Source: Promethearchaeota archaeon
Lineage (GTDB): Archaea > Asgardarchaeota > Lokiarchaeia > Sigyniarchaeales > SOKP01
DNA: 64,000 nucleotides
NCBI GenBank assembly: GCA_016839705.1
Contig: JAEOTR010000062.1
Location: 1-64,000, forward strand
Direction: 5' to 3'
Shown here: piece by piece, positions 54,211 to 63,029 of the stretch
Numbering within the stretch: the stretch's first letter is position 1
How the letters are laid out: every line of letters starts with the position of its first letter
The notes under the pieces: generated by a model
What the model was told of the DNA's origin: nothing
Seen by the model: the letters and a program-made list of their open reading frames with translations, nothing else
Database searches by the model: none
Translations under genes and position numbers: made by a program

Positions 54211-54329
54211 AGTCTAATTTTTATAATGCCTTATTGGTAAATATGGTTTTCGGATTTTAATCTAAATTTTTATAGTTTATACAAAATTACAAAAAGTAAT
54301 TAAAGTGTATCAGATCAAAAGTTAATCTT

Positions 54330-56069
54330 ATGACGATTTTATTAAATCCTAAAGAGCATAACCGCTATTACCCCGATGAAAATTCGAGACATATAATGCT
54401 AAAAACCATTGAATTCTTCGAAAAGAAAGGTAAAGCTAAAATAAAAGAGGATGATAGGAAAAGAGTGTGGTATTCCGATTTCATCGAGTTTCAGAAACAA
54501 CACGAGATTTTTGCCCAACTTTTAACTCCCGAACCTTTTGGAAAAAATGAAAATTATCGCTGGGATACCTGGCGGATATGCGAATTTAATGAAATTCTTG
54601 GTTTTTATGGTCTAGGTTATTGGTATACCTGGCAGGTTTCAATTTTAGGTCTTGGACCAATATGGATGAGCAAAAATGAAGAGATTAAGAAAAAAGCTGC
54701 CCGTTTACTTAGAGAAGGCGCTATCTTTGCATTTGGTCTTTCAGAAAAAGCTCATGGAGCAGATATCTATGCAACGGAGATGTCACTTACACTACAAGAA
54801 GATGAAACATATAGGGCTAATGGAGAGAAATATTACATTGGTAATGGTAATGAGGCAGAAATGGTTTCAAATTTTGGTAAACTTGCAGATATAGATGGAA
54901 ACATCCCTCATTATGACATGAAAAACAAGGATCAGTATGTGTTTTTTGTAGCTAATTATAAACACAAAAATTATGAATTGATAAAAAATGTAGTTGATAG
55001 TCAAAACTTCGTTGCTCATTTTGCGCTCCATGATTATCCTATTACAGAAGAAGAAATCCTTTCGAAAGGTGAAAATGCTTGGAATGCGGCGTTGAATACT
55101 GTAAATGTCGGTAAGTATAATCTAGGATGGGCTTCAATTGGGATTTGTACTCATGCATTCTATGAATCTATTCATCATGCTGCGCATCGTAGATTATATA
55201 ATATGTACGTTACTGATTTTCAACATGTGAAACAGAGCTTTGTAGATGCGTATACACGTTTGATAGCAATGAAGTTATTCGGATTAAGAACTGCTGATTA
55301 CATGCGGGTTGCTTCTAAAAAAGACCGGCGATACTTGCTTTATGCTCCTGTAATGAAAATGAAAACTACAACCCAAGGTGAAGAAGTTATTAATCTCTTA
55401 TGGGATGTCATCGCAGCAAAAGGTTTCGAAAAAAACATGTACTTTGAAAGCGCAGCAAGAGATATTCGTGCTTTACCAAAGCTCGAGGGAACTGTTCACG
55501 TTAATATCGCCTTAATTTTAAAATTCATGATAAACTTCTTTATGAATCATAAAAACTATGAGGAAGTCCCCCGACAAGATCAAGCAGGAAATGATGCATT
55601 TCTATTCAATCAAGGTCCAACTAGTGGGTTGGGACGCGTTCGTCTTCATGATTGGAAACCTGCATTTGAAAAGTACGACTTACCCAATGTTAAAATTTTC
55701 GTGGAACAAATAAAATTATTTAACCAACTTGGCACTAGAGCAATGCCCAGTATTGAACAACAAAATGACATGGATTTCATGCTTTCTGGGATTGGTCAAA
55801 TTTTTGCTCTAATAGTTTATGCTCATCTTATTATTGAAAATGCCCCCATCTATAATATTGATGATGATACTTTAGATCAAATTTTCGATTTTCTTGTACG
55901 AGATTTCTCAACATTTGCTTTAAATCTCTATAACAAATCGAGTATCACAGCTCCTCAGATGGAATATTGCATTCAAATGATTAAGAAACCTAATGTTGAT
56001 GAGGAAAGATTCTTGAAAGTCTGGAACCTCGTACATTCCTTAAAAGATGCTTATCAAATGAATCCTTAG
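54330..56069 (+). CDS. Acyl-CoA dehydrogenase family protein (long form)
   Basis: 579 residues, longer than the 380-420 typical of the family; the extra length lies in the N-terminal part and in a C-terminal helical extension. FAFGLSEKAHGADIYATEM is the FAD/substrate loop, GEKYYIGNGNEAEMV follows, and KLEGTVHVNIALI carries the Glu-Gly-Thr motif of the catalytic base region. C-terminal helices (about 470-579) resemble the fourth domain of very-long-chain or ACAD10/11-like enzymes. It oxidises an acyl-CoA of unknown chain length. Stands alone between minus-strand genes. Confidence 0.85.
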   Translation: MTILLNPKEHNRYYPDENSRHIMLKTIEFFEKKGKAKIKEDDRKRVWYSDFIEFQKQHEIFAQLLTPEPFGKNENYRWDTWRICEFNEILGFYGLGYWYTWQVSILGLGPIWMSKNEEIKKKAARLLREGAIFAFGLSEKAHGADIYATEMSLTLQEDETYRANGEKYYIGNGNEAEMVSNFGKLADIDGNIPHYDMKNKDQYVFFVANYKHKNYELIKNVVDSQNFVAHFALHDYPITEEEILSKGENAWNAALNTVNVGKYNLGWASIGICTHAFYESIHHAAHRRLYNMYVTDFQHVKQSFVDAYTRLIAMKLFGLRTADYMRVASKKDRRYLLYAPVMKMKTTTQGEEVINLLWDVIAAKGFEKNMYFESAARDIRALPKLEGTVHVNIALILKFMINFFMNHKNYEEVPRQDQAGNDAFLFNQGPTSGLGRVRLHDWKPAFEKYDLPNVKIFVEQIKLFNQLGTRAMPSIEQQNDMDFMLSGIGQIFALIVYAHLIIENAPIYNIDDDTLDQIFDFLVRDFSTFALNLYNKSSITAPQMEYCIQMIKKPNVDEERFLKVWNLVHSLKDAYQMNP

Positions 56070-56191
56070 TAATATTGTTAAAGAAAATAATAACTAAAAA
56101 TAGATAAAAAATAAGAGGAAAAGTAAAAATTTTGTCAGTTGGATTTAGAGATACTTAATCACAAATTGATTTTTACACGCCAATCATTAAG

Positions 56192-56341
56192 CTAATTTTC
56201 TTCCTCCTCATCCCACATATCATAATCTTCGGTTTCATCCCATTCATCGTCTTCATCATACGGAATATCTTCGTTTGCGTAATCATCCCATTCATCATCA
56301 AACTGATTTCTCCTATTTCCATCATAATTGTATCGGTTCAT
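56192..56341 (-). CDS. Small highly acidic protein (49 residues)
   Basis: An ATG at 56341 follows an excellent GGAGGAAG ribosome site 5 bases upstream and opens 49 codons dominated by Asp and Glu with regularly spaced Trp (DDEWDD, DDEWDE, DMWDEEEE). The strong initiation site and the periodic EW/DW motifs argue that it is expressed. It should be unstructured alone; acidic miniproteins of this kind may mimic nucleic acid or bind basic partners. No family known. Confidence 0.6.
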   Translation of the reverse strand: MNRYNYDGNRRNQFDDEWDDYANEDIPYDEDDEWDETEDYDMWDEEEEN

Positions 56342-56666
56342 TTTTACTTCCTCCATATTATCTTTTATTAAATATAATTGTATTTATGGTATATTATCAA
56401 TTATATCATATACTTATACTAGTATTTAAACCTTACTAATGAAAGTTGATATCACTAATGTTATTCTCTTCTATACCATATCTCGTTAGTATATGAGTAA
56501 TGGTTTGATATCATTTAGATCAGAACCACTTGGATGAAACTCTCTAATGGAATTATAGAAATTAGTAACTAAAACAAAAATATCTCTCAATAAAAATCTC
56601 AAAATATTATTAAACACTCTTGAATTTAATACCTGAGACTTTATTAAAAAAATTACAATTTTTAAA
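56342..56666. other. Intergenic region, no convincing gene
   Basis: 325 bases upstream of the acidic miniprotein gene. It contains TTGATATCA-type palindromic words at 56447 and 56504 and AT-rich sequence that should include the miniprotein promoter; frames overlapping the end of the next gene look non-coding. Confidence 0.4.
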
Positions 56667-57185
56667 TTAATTAGTAAGTTTTTGGATGAATAATGAACTA
56701 TCGGAAATATAGTTAGCTGACGAAGTCCCATAAACTGCTACGGTAACGTTATGCACTCCCGCTAATAAATCATACCTTACATCTTGTAATGGTATCATGA
56801 AATTTACTGTTCCAACTCCGTTGAAAGTTCCTATTTCAGCATGCTGATCTGTATCAATTACTCCATCTACGCGGAAATAAACCCAAATTCTAGACCAAGC
56901 TAAAGTAATCCCTTCAGTGTGAGCCCAAGCCATAAAGCTAAAATACACAGATTCATTTACTCCCAGTTCGAATTCAATAGTCAAACCAGAAAATGTTAAG
57001 TATGTGTTGGGGGGATTACATACAAAAGCAGTGTCATTTTCTTTATACCATGTAGTTTGCACACCAAAATTTAATAGTTGGGTTTCTAAATTCGATACAG
57101 TTAACCAAGCAAAACCTCCTAACCCTATACCCCCTGCTCCTAAAATTAATCCAATTAAACCTAATATAGCTCCACCTTTACCCAA
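56667..57185 (-). CDS. Membrane-anchored extracellular beta-sandwich protein
   Basis: 172 residues, TTG start at 57185 supported by a GGAGGT site 8 bases upstream. Residues 1-30 (MGKGGAILGLIGLILGAGGIGLGG) are a Gly-rich membrane anchor or signal anchor, followed by a beta-strand-rich domain (YLTFSGLTIEFELGVNESVYFSFMAW ... WVYFRVDGVIDTDQHAEIG ... GVHNVTVAVYG) like a jelly-roll. It most likely faces outside the cell. The alternation FNG/GVHNVTVAVYG is a typical adhesin-like edge strand. No other family known; possibly lineage-specific surface protein. Confidence 0.65.
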   Translation of the reverse strand: MGKGGAILGLIGLILGAGGIGLGGFAWLTVSNLETQLLNFGVQTTWYKENDTAFVCNPPNTYLTFSGLTIEFELGVNESVYFSFMAWAHTEGITLAWSRIWVYFRVDGVIDTDQHAEIGTFNGVGTVNFMIPLQDVRYDLLAGVHNVTVAVYGTSSANYISDSSLFIQKLTN

Positions 57186-57309
57186 AATTATCTACCTCCA
57201 TTAGAAATTAGATTATATGAAATTTTTTTTTGTAAAAATGTAAAAAAGATGTTAAGTTCTTTTATCTGCTCTGCTTTAAAAATACATCTCTTCGGGCTAA
57301 AAAGGAGAG

Positions 57310-57921
57310 TTAAAACCTTGATTCATTCTTGATGACTTCTTCGAAAACTTCATAGGGTTGAGCACCGATCACGAATTGGTTACCAATTAAAAAAGTCGGT
57401 ACGCCATTAATCCCGCGCCTTCCTAATTCAAACATATTTTTCTTCAACCGATTGACGGGTTCATCACTTTCTATATAAGTCATTATCTCTTCCTTATTCA
57501 ATCCAACGGATTCTGCAAGTTCTATCAGTAGAGAAAGATCTCCAATATCTTTCCCTTCTAACCAATAAGATTCAAATACTAATTTGTGAAACTTATCATA
57601 TAACCCTTTAGTTCGTGCGAATTCAGAGATGAATAATGCTAATTGCGAATTCGGCAACGTTTTGGTAAACTTTAAGGTAAGACCCTCCTCATCTGCTAAC
57701 CTTTTTACATTTGCCATAACCATCTCTAAGTAGTCAGGCGGAAATGATAAACCTTCCATCTTAAATCCTTGCTTGGGGGTGTTAGGATGAATTTCGAATG
57801 GTTCCCACTCTACATCAAGATTATATTCTTCTTTAAGCCTTTCTATTCGGTAGAAACCGATATAACAAAAAGGACAGATATAATCGGAGTAAACAATTAC
57901 TTTCAATTTTTTTTGACTCAT
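57310..57921 (-). CDS. DsbA-like thioredoxin-fold oxidoreductase (FrnE type)
   Basis: 203 residues. VIVYSDYICPFCYIGFYRIERL gives the CPFC active site on a thioredoxin fold, and FEIHPNTPKQGF matches the FrnE/2-hydroxychromene-2-carboxylate isomerase branch. GINGVPTFLIGNQFVIGAQPYEVF closes with the cis-Pro loop. No signal peptide, so cytosolic disulfide exchange or isomerase activity. Stands alone, minus strand. Confidence 0.88.
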   Translation of the reverse strand: MSQKKLKVIVYSDYICPFCYIGFYRIERLKEEYNLDVEWEPFEIHPNTPKQGFKMEGLSFPPDYLEMVMANVKRLADEEGLTLKFTKTLPNSQLALFISEFARTKGLYDKFHKLVFESYWLEGKDIGDLSLLIELAESVGLNKEEIMTYIESDEPVNRLKKNMFELGRRGINGVPTFLIGNQFVIGAQPYEVFEEVIKNESRF

Positions 57922-58056
57922 AATTCACTGTTAAGAAGGGAAAACACGTTTTTATACTTTATTGAATTGAAAAATAGTAAAAACATTGATAAAAAATATT
58001 ATTCAAAAAGAAGATGTAAATAATTTAGGATTAAAATGAATTTTTTATCCCATTTT

Positions 58057-58659
58057 TTATCCCATTCCTTGGTTTATTAGAAATTCTGTTAGGGTTTCAA
58101 ATGATTTTTCTACATTCTGACCCGTTTTGGTCGAGATTTCACTATAACTAGAGAGGTTATATTTTTTAGCGATTTCAATTCCCTCTTCTCGATTTAATTC
58201 ACGAACTTCTTGTGAATCTAATTTACTGCCAATCAACATAATTGGAATATCACTTGCTTTTTCTCTAACAACTTGAGTCAATTCTGATATTTGGTTTAAA
58301 GATTTAGAATTCGTAATATCAAACATGATTATAGCTGCATTTGCACCCAAACAATAAGTCGGTATGAGGAACTTAAATCTTTCCTCACCAGTCACTTCCC
58401 AGATTTGTAATTTAATTTTCTTTCCTTGTAATTCTATTGTTTTAACATAAAAATCCACCCCAATGGTTAACCTTTCTGAGGGATTAAAAATGTCAAAGCA
58501 AAACCGATGAGCTAAGGCTGTTTTTTCTACTTCAGGTTCACCCAATAATAAAATTTTAAATGTAAAATCATAATTAAAAGGCGGTCTAAAGATAACCTTC
58601 CTTTTTTTTATGAATTTTCTCTTTTTCCAATTTTTCACTAATTTTGAGATTTTATTCAT
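58057..58659 (-). CDS. Degenerate Ras/Rab-like small GTPase
   Basis: 200 residues. A basic N-terminal extension of about 30 residues (many Lys/Arg) precedes the fold. Rab-like landmarks remain (TIGVDFYVKTIEL, AAIIMFDITN), but the nucleotide motifs are altered: G1 is GEPEVEKT (40-47; the Gly before Lys is Glu), G3 is WEVTGEE (87-93; Asp to Glu, Ala to Thr, catalytic Gln to Glu) and G4 is SKLD (145-148; Asn to Ser). The protein may bind GTP weakly, differently or not at all. There is no C-terminal Cys. Its basic tail may bind membranes. Confidence 0.85.
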   Translation of the reverse strand: MNKISKLVKNWKKRKFIKKRKVIFRPPFNYDFTFKILLLGEPEVEKTALAHRFCFDIFNPSERLTIGVDFYVKTIELQGKKIKLQIWEVTGEERFKFLIPTYCLGANAAIIMFDITNSKSLNQISELTQVVREKASDIPIMLIGSKLDSQEVRELNREEGIEIAKKYNLSSYSEISTKTGQNVEKSFETLTEFLINQGMG

Positions 58660-58868
58660 CGCTATAGTTGATTTTATAATAAATTTAAAATATTACCCTT
58701 AAATACGTCTTACCTCAAATGTAAAAAGGTGAACTATCAATATAAATCTTACAGTATTGTCCTTTTTTCATATGACTTAAAAGAAATTGATTCATTCTTT
58801 TCAATATTTTCATATAACTAAAAGGAATTCATCCTAAGTAAACAAAAAAAAATTAGGGAGTTTAGCTT

Positions 58869-59060
58869 TTATTTCTCCTCTTTTTTAACTATATATGGAT
58901 ATTTATCAGTAAGTTCAAACAAGTGTGGATAATTTAATTTCCATCTACGAGATTTGAGAATTTTCTTCTTAATCTTTTGTCTGTGAATTACTTTTCTACT
59001 AACTCTATTACGTGGATATTTTGTTTTCTTTTTTCTTTGCCTTTGATATAAAATTGACAT
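58869..59060 (-). CDS. Possible small very basic protein
   Basis: 63 codons from an ATG at 59060. Over one third Lys/Arg, with RQRKKKTKYPRNR near the start, and no Asp until near the end. It could be a nucleic-acid-binding protein or chance reading of AT-rich DNA; there is no ribosome site in good position. Listed with low confidence because nothing else occupies the stretch. Confidence 0.3.
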   Translation of the reverse strand: MSILYQRQRKKKTKYPRNRVSRKVIHRQKIKKKILKSRRWKLNYPHLFELTDKYPYIVKKEEK

Positions 59061-59675
59061 GCTAATCCGTCATATCGAATTAGCCACCTCACAGTCTTCC
59101 TTTTACTTTTTTTAATCTTGCTAAAGTGATAAAGAAATCTAATGAAATCTTCTTTAATCTTTAGAAATTATCACATGATTCTCTATCATGATCTTGAATG
59201 ATTATATAATCTTTATTTATCTTAAAAACTATTTAAACCTTTCTATTGTTTAATAAACTAATGAAGATCCAAATCTGACTAATTATTTTTACATAAACCA
59301 CTCAATCGATAATAAATATCGAATTTTGATATTTATCGATGCTTCTTTGATGAGTTACTCTAATAATTTATAGTTGAATATCTCATACTTGCGTTTTCCG
59401 GAGTAACCTTCAATGGCTACATATATGCTACTGAAAACTATCAGGAAATACGCTTATTGCTCTATAAAAAATATAAATGGAAATAACAATTTTCTGCGTA
59501 AAATTATTGAGCATCTTTAATCAGTGGTACTAGAAATTAACCAAGAAATATGGATTATTTAACAAAAATAAGAAAACTTTCATATAATAATTTTCGTGTT
59601 GAGGACTCAGAATTTTAAGAAGATATTTTATCAGGGTTCGTTAAATAACAGCTAGAAAAACAAATTAAGAAGAAA
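59061..59675. other. Largest gene-free stretch, with a hairpin
   Basis: 615 bases with no coding frame of quality on either strand. It includes the hairpin at 59305-59340 and a locally less AT-rich patch around 59390-59450 (GCGTTTTCCGGAGTAACC). It may contain a noncoding RNA or the promoter of neighbouring genes; no tRNA-like cloverleaf could be drawn. Confidence 0.35.
59305..59340. repeat. Near-palindromic hairpin in gene-free region
   Basis: ATAAATATC (59312-59320) pairs perfectly with GATATTTAT (59328-59336) around a 7-base loop; ATCGAT continues on both sides with a short TAA bulge on the left, giving about 13 paired bases in all. No T-run follows directly, so it is not a simple terminator. 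Confidence 0.5.
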
Positions 59676-60086
59676 TTACTTACTTTTTTCCTTTTTTAAC
59701 TCTCTTTCCAATATTTTAATATCTCGGTCGATTAATTTCGTTTTGGTTTTCTTTTCTTTAGCAATCGCATTCAATTTTTCATTAAGAGCTTTTTCCTTGG
59801 CCTTTTTCAAAGTGTTATACTCGTGTTCTAAGTTTTTTATAACTTGAATTAATTCTTTCTTTTGTAATGTTAAATCATCGATTTTACTCACAAGCTCATT
59901 AAAAATTGCCTGCTTATTCTGCAGTTTTAATCCAATTTCGCTAATTTTAGGATTATATTCTTCATTTATTTTATTTTCAATATAAGTATCCTTTTTTTTT
60001 GCGGTTTCTTCTATCTTTTCTATTTCAATAGCAATTTTATTAATTTCATCTCTAATCCTTTGTGCTTTAAGTTCTTCCTCTGACAT
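59676..60086 (-). CDS. Coiled-coil protein, partner of the longin-like protein upstream
   Basis: 136 residues, almost entirely helical with heptads of Ile/Leu among Lys/Glu (IRDEINKIAIEIEKIEETAKKK ... LIQVIKNLEHEYNTLKKAKEK). No other domain, no signal peptide. It follows the longin-domain/coiled-coil gene by 55 bp on the same strand, so the two are likely cotranscribed and may bind each other through coiled coils. Confidence 0.6.
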   Translation of the reverse strand: MSEEELKAQRIRDEINKIAIEIEKIEETAKKKDTYIENKINEEYNPKISEIGLKLQNKQAIFNELVSKIDDLTLQKKELIQVIKNLEHEYNTLKKAKEKALNEKLNAIAKEKKTKTKLIDRDIKILERELKKEKSK

Positions 60087-60141
60087 TTTGATTCCGTTTG
60101 ATTTATTTTTGTGCTACTTGTTAAATAATTTAAAATTTATT

Positions 60142-60936
60142 TTATTGCTTTTCTTCTGTGACTTCCTCCGCTAGGACTTTCAATAGTTCCTTTTTTCTCT
60201 TTTGAGCATCGATATCCGATTCATCGCTGGTGGGTAATAAACCATTTTCCTCCTCAAGATCAAGGATGGTCATTTTCTCGATAAATCCTTCATATAAATC
60301 ATTAATAATGGTTTTTAAATTAGTTACAGAATCTTTGATACGAGGGTTCGTTTTGAGGTTATTTTCATTACTTTCTATCTCCTCACTTATTATTTTTAAC
60401 TCCTTCGACATGTCTTCTAAGGATTCAAATATATATCTGTCGTTTTCTAACTGTGTTAATTTCTGTTCCTCTGATTTTTTTCTAGTCTCTTCTATAGTTT
60501 CCCAATATAATTCTTTTATCTCATCTTTAATTAATTGTTCATTCTTTTTTATTTTCTCTTTATCAATTTCATCGTAATTGTTTATGTCATTTATGTAGAA
60601 CCCAGCATAAATGTTTTCATTCGATTGCATCATTTCAGCAAATTTTTTGCACAAATTTGCGATACTTTCCTCAATTTCCGGAGAAAATTGTTGATAAATA
60701 ATTATTGAAACCATCACCATTTCTCTAAATCCGCGAGCCCAATCTGAAGGAATTTGAAAATAATAGTTTAGAAATTTAAACTCTTCGAAAGAATGTATAA
60801 AAAATTCTTCCCCTCTCTGCTGAGTCATAACATCATACAGTCTATCTGATATTTCCTCCCCTACCTGATCAGGTGGAAATGAACAAAATATCTTCGGACC
60901 GATTCTTGTATGAAAAAATGATAGCAGAATGAGCAT
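60142..60936 (-). CDS. Longin-like domain plus coiled-coil protein
   Basis: 264 residues. The N-terminal half starts ILLSFFHTRIGPKIFCSFP, with KFLNYYFQIPSDWARGFREMVMVSIII and a helix IANLCKKFAEMM; this follows longin-type domains (strand, GP turn, strand, then aRG-xxE-xxM). From about 120 on it is a charged coiled coil. Longin domains in eukaryotes regulate GTPases and membrane fusion; here a GTPase platform is an inference. ATG at 60936 begins directly with the first strand. Paired with the downstream coiled-coil gene. Confidence 0.6.
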   Translation of the reverse strand: MLILLSFFHTRIGPKIFCSFPPDQVGEEISDRLYDVMTQQRGEEFFIHSFEEFKFLNYYFQIPSDWARGFREMVMVSIIIYQQFSPEIEESIANLCKKFAEMMQSNENIYAGFYINDINNYDEIDKEKIKKNEQLIKDEIKELYWETIEETRKKSEEQKLTQLENDRYIFESLEDMSKELKIISEEIESNENNLKTNPRIKDSVTNLKTIINDLYEGFIEKMTILDLEEENGLLPTSDESDIDAQKRKKELLKVLAEEVTEEKQ

Positions 60937-61085
60937 TTTATTTCACTCCTTTTATAATCTCTATATGTTTTAATAAGATAATCTGAGCATATAAATAATT
61001 ATATGTTTTATTATCTCTAGCACTAATCCTTTCAAAAAAAGCGAAGAAAATGTGATTCTTACAAGATTTTAAAAATAACCGATAG

Positions 61086-61484
61086 TTAATCCTTAATCTT
61101 GGATTGAAAATCTAAGGAAATTGAATTAATACAATAACGGCAACCGGTGGGGTTTGGTCCATCATTAAAGACATGCCCTAAGTGCCCTCCACAATTACTA
61201 CAGAGAACTTCGGTTCGTTTCATATCATAGCTCGTATCTATTTGTTCTTTAACATTAGCTTCATCATAAGGTTTATCAAAACTCGGCCAACCTGTTCCTG
61301 AATCAAATTTCTCCTCCGAAGAGAATAGAGGTGCTCCACAACCCGCACATTTGTAAACACCTTTTTCATGATGGTTCCAATATTTTCCTCTAAAAGCGGG
61401 TTCAGTCCCCTTCTCACGGAGAACACGATACTGTTCTTTGGTTAATTTCTTCTTCCATTTATCTTCAGATAATTCTGACTCCAT
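61086..61484 (-). CDS. msrB: Peptide methionine (R)-S-oxide reductase
   Basis: 132 residues. Zinc-binding pairs CAGC and [12 protein letters not shown], and the catalytic Cys in [11 protein letters not shown], are all present. It reduces the R form of methionine sulfoxide in proteins. Divergent from msrA across 150 bp; together the two genes give complete repair of both stereoisomers. An 8-bp inverted repeat (61489-61512) starts 4 bp upstream of its ATG and may control it. Confidence 0.96.
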   Translation of the reverse strand: MESELSEDKWKKKLTKEQYRVLREKGTEPAFRGKYWNHHEKGVYKCAGCGAPLFSSEEKFDSGTGWPSFDKPYDEANVKEQIDTSYDMKRTEVLCSNCGGHLGHVFNDGPNPTGCRYCINSISLDFQSKIKD

Positions 61485-61488
61485 ATAA

Positions 61489-61512
61489 CTAATAAGAAAT
61501 TCCCCTTATTAG
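61489..61512. promoter_or_regulatory. Inverted repeat between msrB and msrA
   Basis: CTAATAAG (61489-61496) and CTTATTAG (61505-61512) are perfect complements around AAATTCCC. Located in the msrB leader or core promoter and 122 bp from the msrA start; a regulator site or an RNA hairpin over the msrB start are both possible. Confidence 0.4.
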
Positions 61513-61634
61513 AATTATTGCCTTATAACCAGTAAACATACCTTTTTCTATGCTTATATAAAAAATCTAATTGTCATTTTAGATTTATACAAAATTAAGC
61601 TTAGGTTTAACTTTTAGAAATATTAATCTAAGTT

Positions 61635-62114
61635 ATGGAGATTCAAAAAGCAATTTTTGCTGCGGGTTGTTTTTGGGGTGTAGAATCAAAATTCAGAAAA
61701 GTACCGGGTGTCTTATCTACTCGAGTAGGATATACCGGGGGTCAATTTAGCGAACCTACGTATAAGGACGTATGTTCCCTTAAAACGGGCCATGCAGAAG
61801 CTATAGAAATTACGTTTGATCCTTCTAAAGTATCATATGATGAATTACTAGATATATTTTGGTCAATTCACGACCCTACAACATTAAATCGTCAAGGTCC
61901 TGATATCGGTTTACAATATCGATCAGCAATATTCTTCATTAATCACGAGCAAAAAGAGAAAGCTATACGCTCAAAAGATAAAATTGATGCATCTAGGCGC
62001 TTTAAAAAACCAGTAGTGACCCAAATAGTCCCCGCTTCTGATTTTTGGGAAGCAGAAGAATACCACCAGCAATATGACGAAAAAAGGAAAAAACGTTTTA
62101 TATTCAACATCTGA
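61635..62114 (+). CDS. msrA: Peptide methionine (S)-S-oxide reductase
   Basis: 159 residues. The active site is AAGCFWGVESKF near the N-terminus; YTGGQFSEPTYKDVCSLKTGHAEAIEI and EEYHQQY (around residue 140) complete the fold. It reduces the S form of methionine sulfoxide. The C-terminal resolving cysteines of some MsrA forms are not present, so thioredoxin recycling must use another Cys (for example the one in KDVC). A TATA-like CTTATATAAAA lies at 61553-61563. Confidence 0.96.
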   Translation: MEIQKAIFAAGCFWGVESKFRKVPGVLSTRVGYTGGQFSEPTYKDVCSLKTGHAEAIEITFDPSKVSYDELLDIFWSIHDPTTLNRQGPDIGLQYRSAIFFINHEQKEKAIRSKDKIDASRRFKKPVVTQIVPASDFWEAEEYHQQYDEKRKKRFIFNI

Positions 62115-62153
62115 AACTTTAAATAAATATCTGCCCTATATTTATGCAGGAAA

Positions 62154-62579
62154 ATGAGTCCATCAATAGAAATAAGTGAAATTGTTAAAGGCAAATTGGA
62201 TGAATTCAAAAAAAAAAGCGGTAGTCAATCATATTCAGATACTATAAATATTTGCTTAATTCAATTGAAGCTACTTGAAGATAATCAAAAATTAATCACC
62301 GAAGTTCGTGATACATTAAAATCATTTAGTCCTATTGCTTCTAAAGATACAAAGATGATTGATGCGTTAAGAAATTATGTGAATACTGAGGATAACTCAG
62401 ATAAGTTATCCATGTTCGTAAGATTGATTGATTCGAAAGCCAATTTACATAAACTCTTAGTATCTCAGGGAAAAGTAAGAGAAGCTCAGAATGTGCATTC
62501 TGAATGGAAAGCGTTAGTCGAAGTTGCAAATCTATTGGGTATTGAATCCGAACTTGAAATGATTAAAAAAGAAGTCTAG
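62154..62579 (+). CDS. Protein with N-terminal ribbon-helix-helix-like segment
   Basis: 141 residues. The first 45 (IEISEIVKGKLDEFKKKSGSQSYSDTINICLIQLK) resemble the ribbon-helix-helix region of archaeal antitoxin-type regulators (strand, then helix with LDE, then YSDTI helix). The remaining part is helical. No toxin gene is adjacent, so an antitoxin role is unsupported. It is 39 bp downstream of msrA on the same strand and might be cotranscribed. Confidence 0.5.
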   Translation: MSPSIEISEIVKGKLDEFKKKSGSQSYSDTINICLIQLKLLEDNQKLITEVRDTLKSFSPIASKDTKMIDALRNYVNTEDNSDKLSMFVRLIDSKANLHKLLVSQGKVREAQNVHSEWKALVEVANLLGIESELEMIKKEV

Positions 62580-62652
62580 CTTTTTTCTAAAAAAATTATT
62601 GTTATTTTCTCAAGAGATCTATTTTCTAAATCTTTTAATTTCAACTAAATCA

Positions 62653-62664
62653 TTTTATATATAA
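62653..62664 (+). promoter_or_regulatory. TATA-like box of the acidic gene at 62691
   Basis: TTTTATATATAA, centred 33 bp before the ATG at 62691, the distance expected of a leaderless or short-leader archaeal transcript. Confidence 0.5.
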
Positions 62665-62690
62665 TCGAAGTATATCTTTATTGAGAGTTC

Positions 62691-63002
62691 ATGTCTGATT
62701 CAGATGATGACTTTGAAAATGATGCTTGGGAGTACTTAGATAAAGTAAAGAATGCTCTTAACGGCTTATTTGAGGTTTTAAATGTAGCGCTAGAGCCAGA
62801 AAACATCTTATATAAATGTGGTGTTGATAACTTAGAGGCACTAAGGAAGGGTTTGATAGAATTGCTTATGAAGGATTTTAACAGCTTGGAATTACAGGAT
62901 ACATTACGTAAGATTGAATTCAATGTTAAAAAATCTTTATTCTTTGAGCCTCCTAAGAAAAACAAGTTTGACGAAAAAAAAGATGAGGAAAAAACAATCT
63001 AG
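62691..63002 (+). CDS. Small acidic helical protein of unknown function
   Basis: 103 residues. Begins with an Asp/Ser-rich stretch (MSDSDDDFENDAWEYLD), continues in amphipathic helices (KVKNALNGLFEVLNVAL ... ALRKGLIELLMKDFNSL) and ends in a Lys/Glu tail. No recognised family. Own promoter (62653-62664). Convergent to the DUF169 gene with 27 bp between them. Confidence 0.55.
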   Translation: MSDSDDDFENDAWEYLDKVKNALNGLFEVLNVALEPENILYKCGVDNLEALRKGLIELLMKDFNSLELQDTLRKIEFNVKKSLFFEPPKKNKFDEKKDEEKTI

Positions 63003-63029
63003 ACTTCTTATTTAAATTAGAGTTGTTTC

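Noticed and set aside
56486..56731. 81-codon minus-strand frame overlapping the 3' end of the membrane-anchored beta-protein gene
   Set aside because: Overlaps a better gene in another frame and has no conserved features.
62154..62579. Toxin-antitoxin module based on the ribbon-helix-helix-like start
   Set aside because: No toxin-like gene is adjacent and the protein is longer than typical antitoxins.
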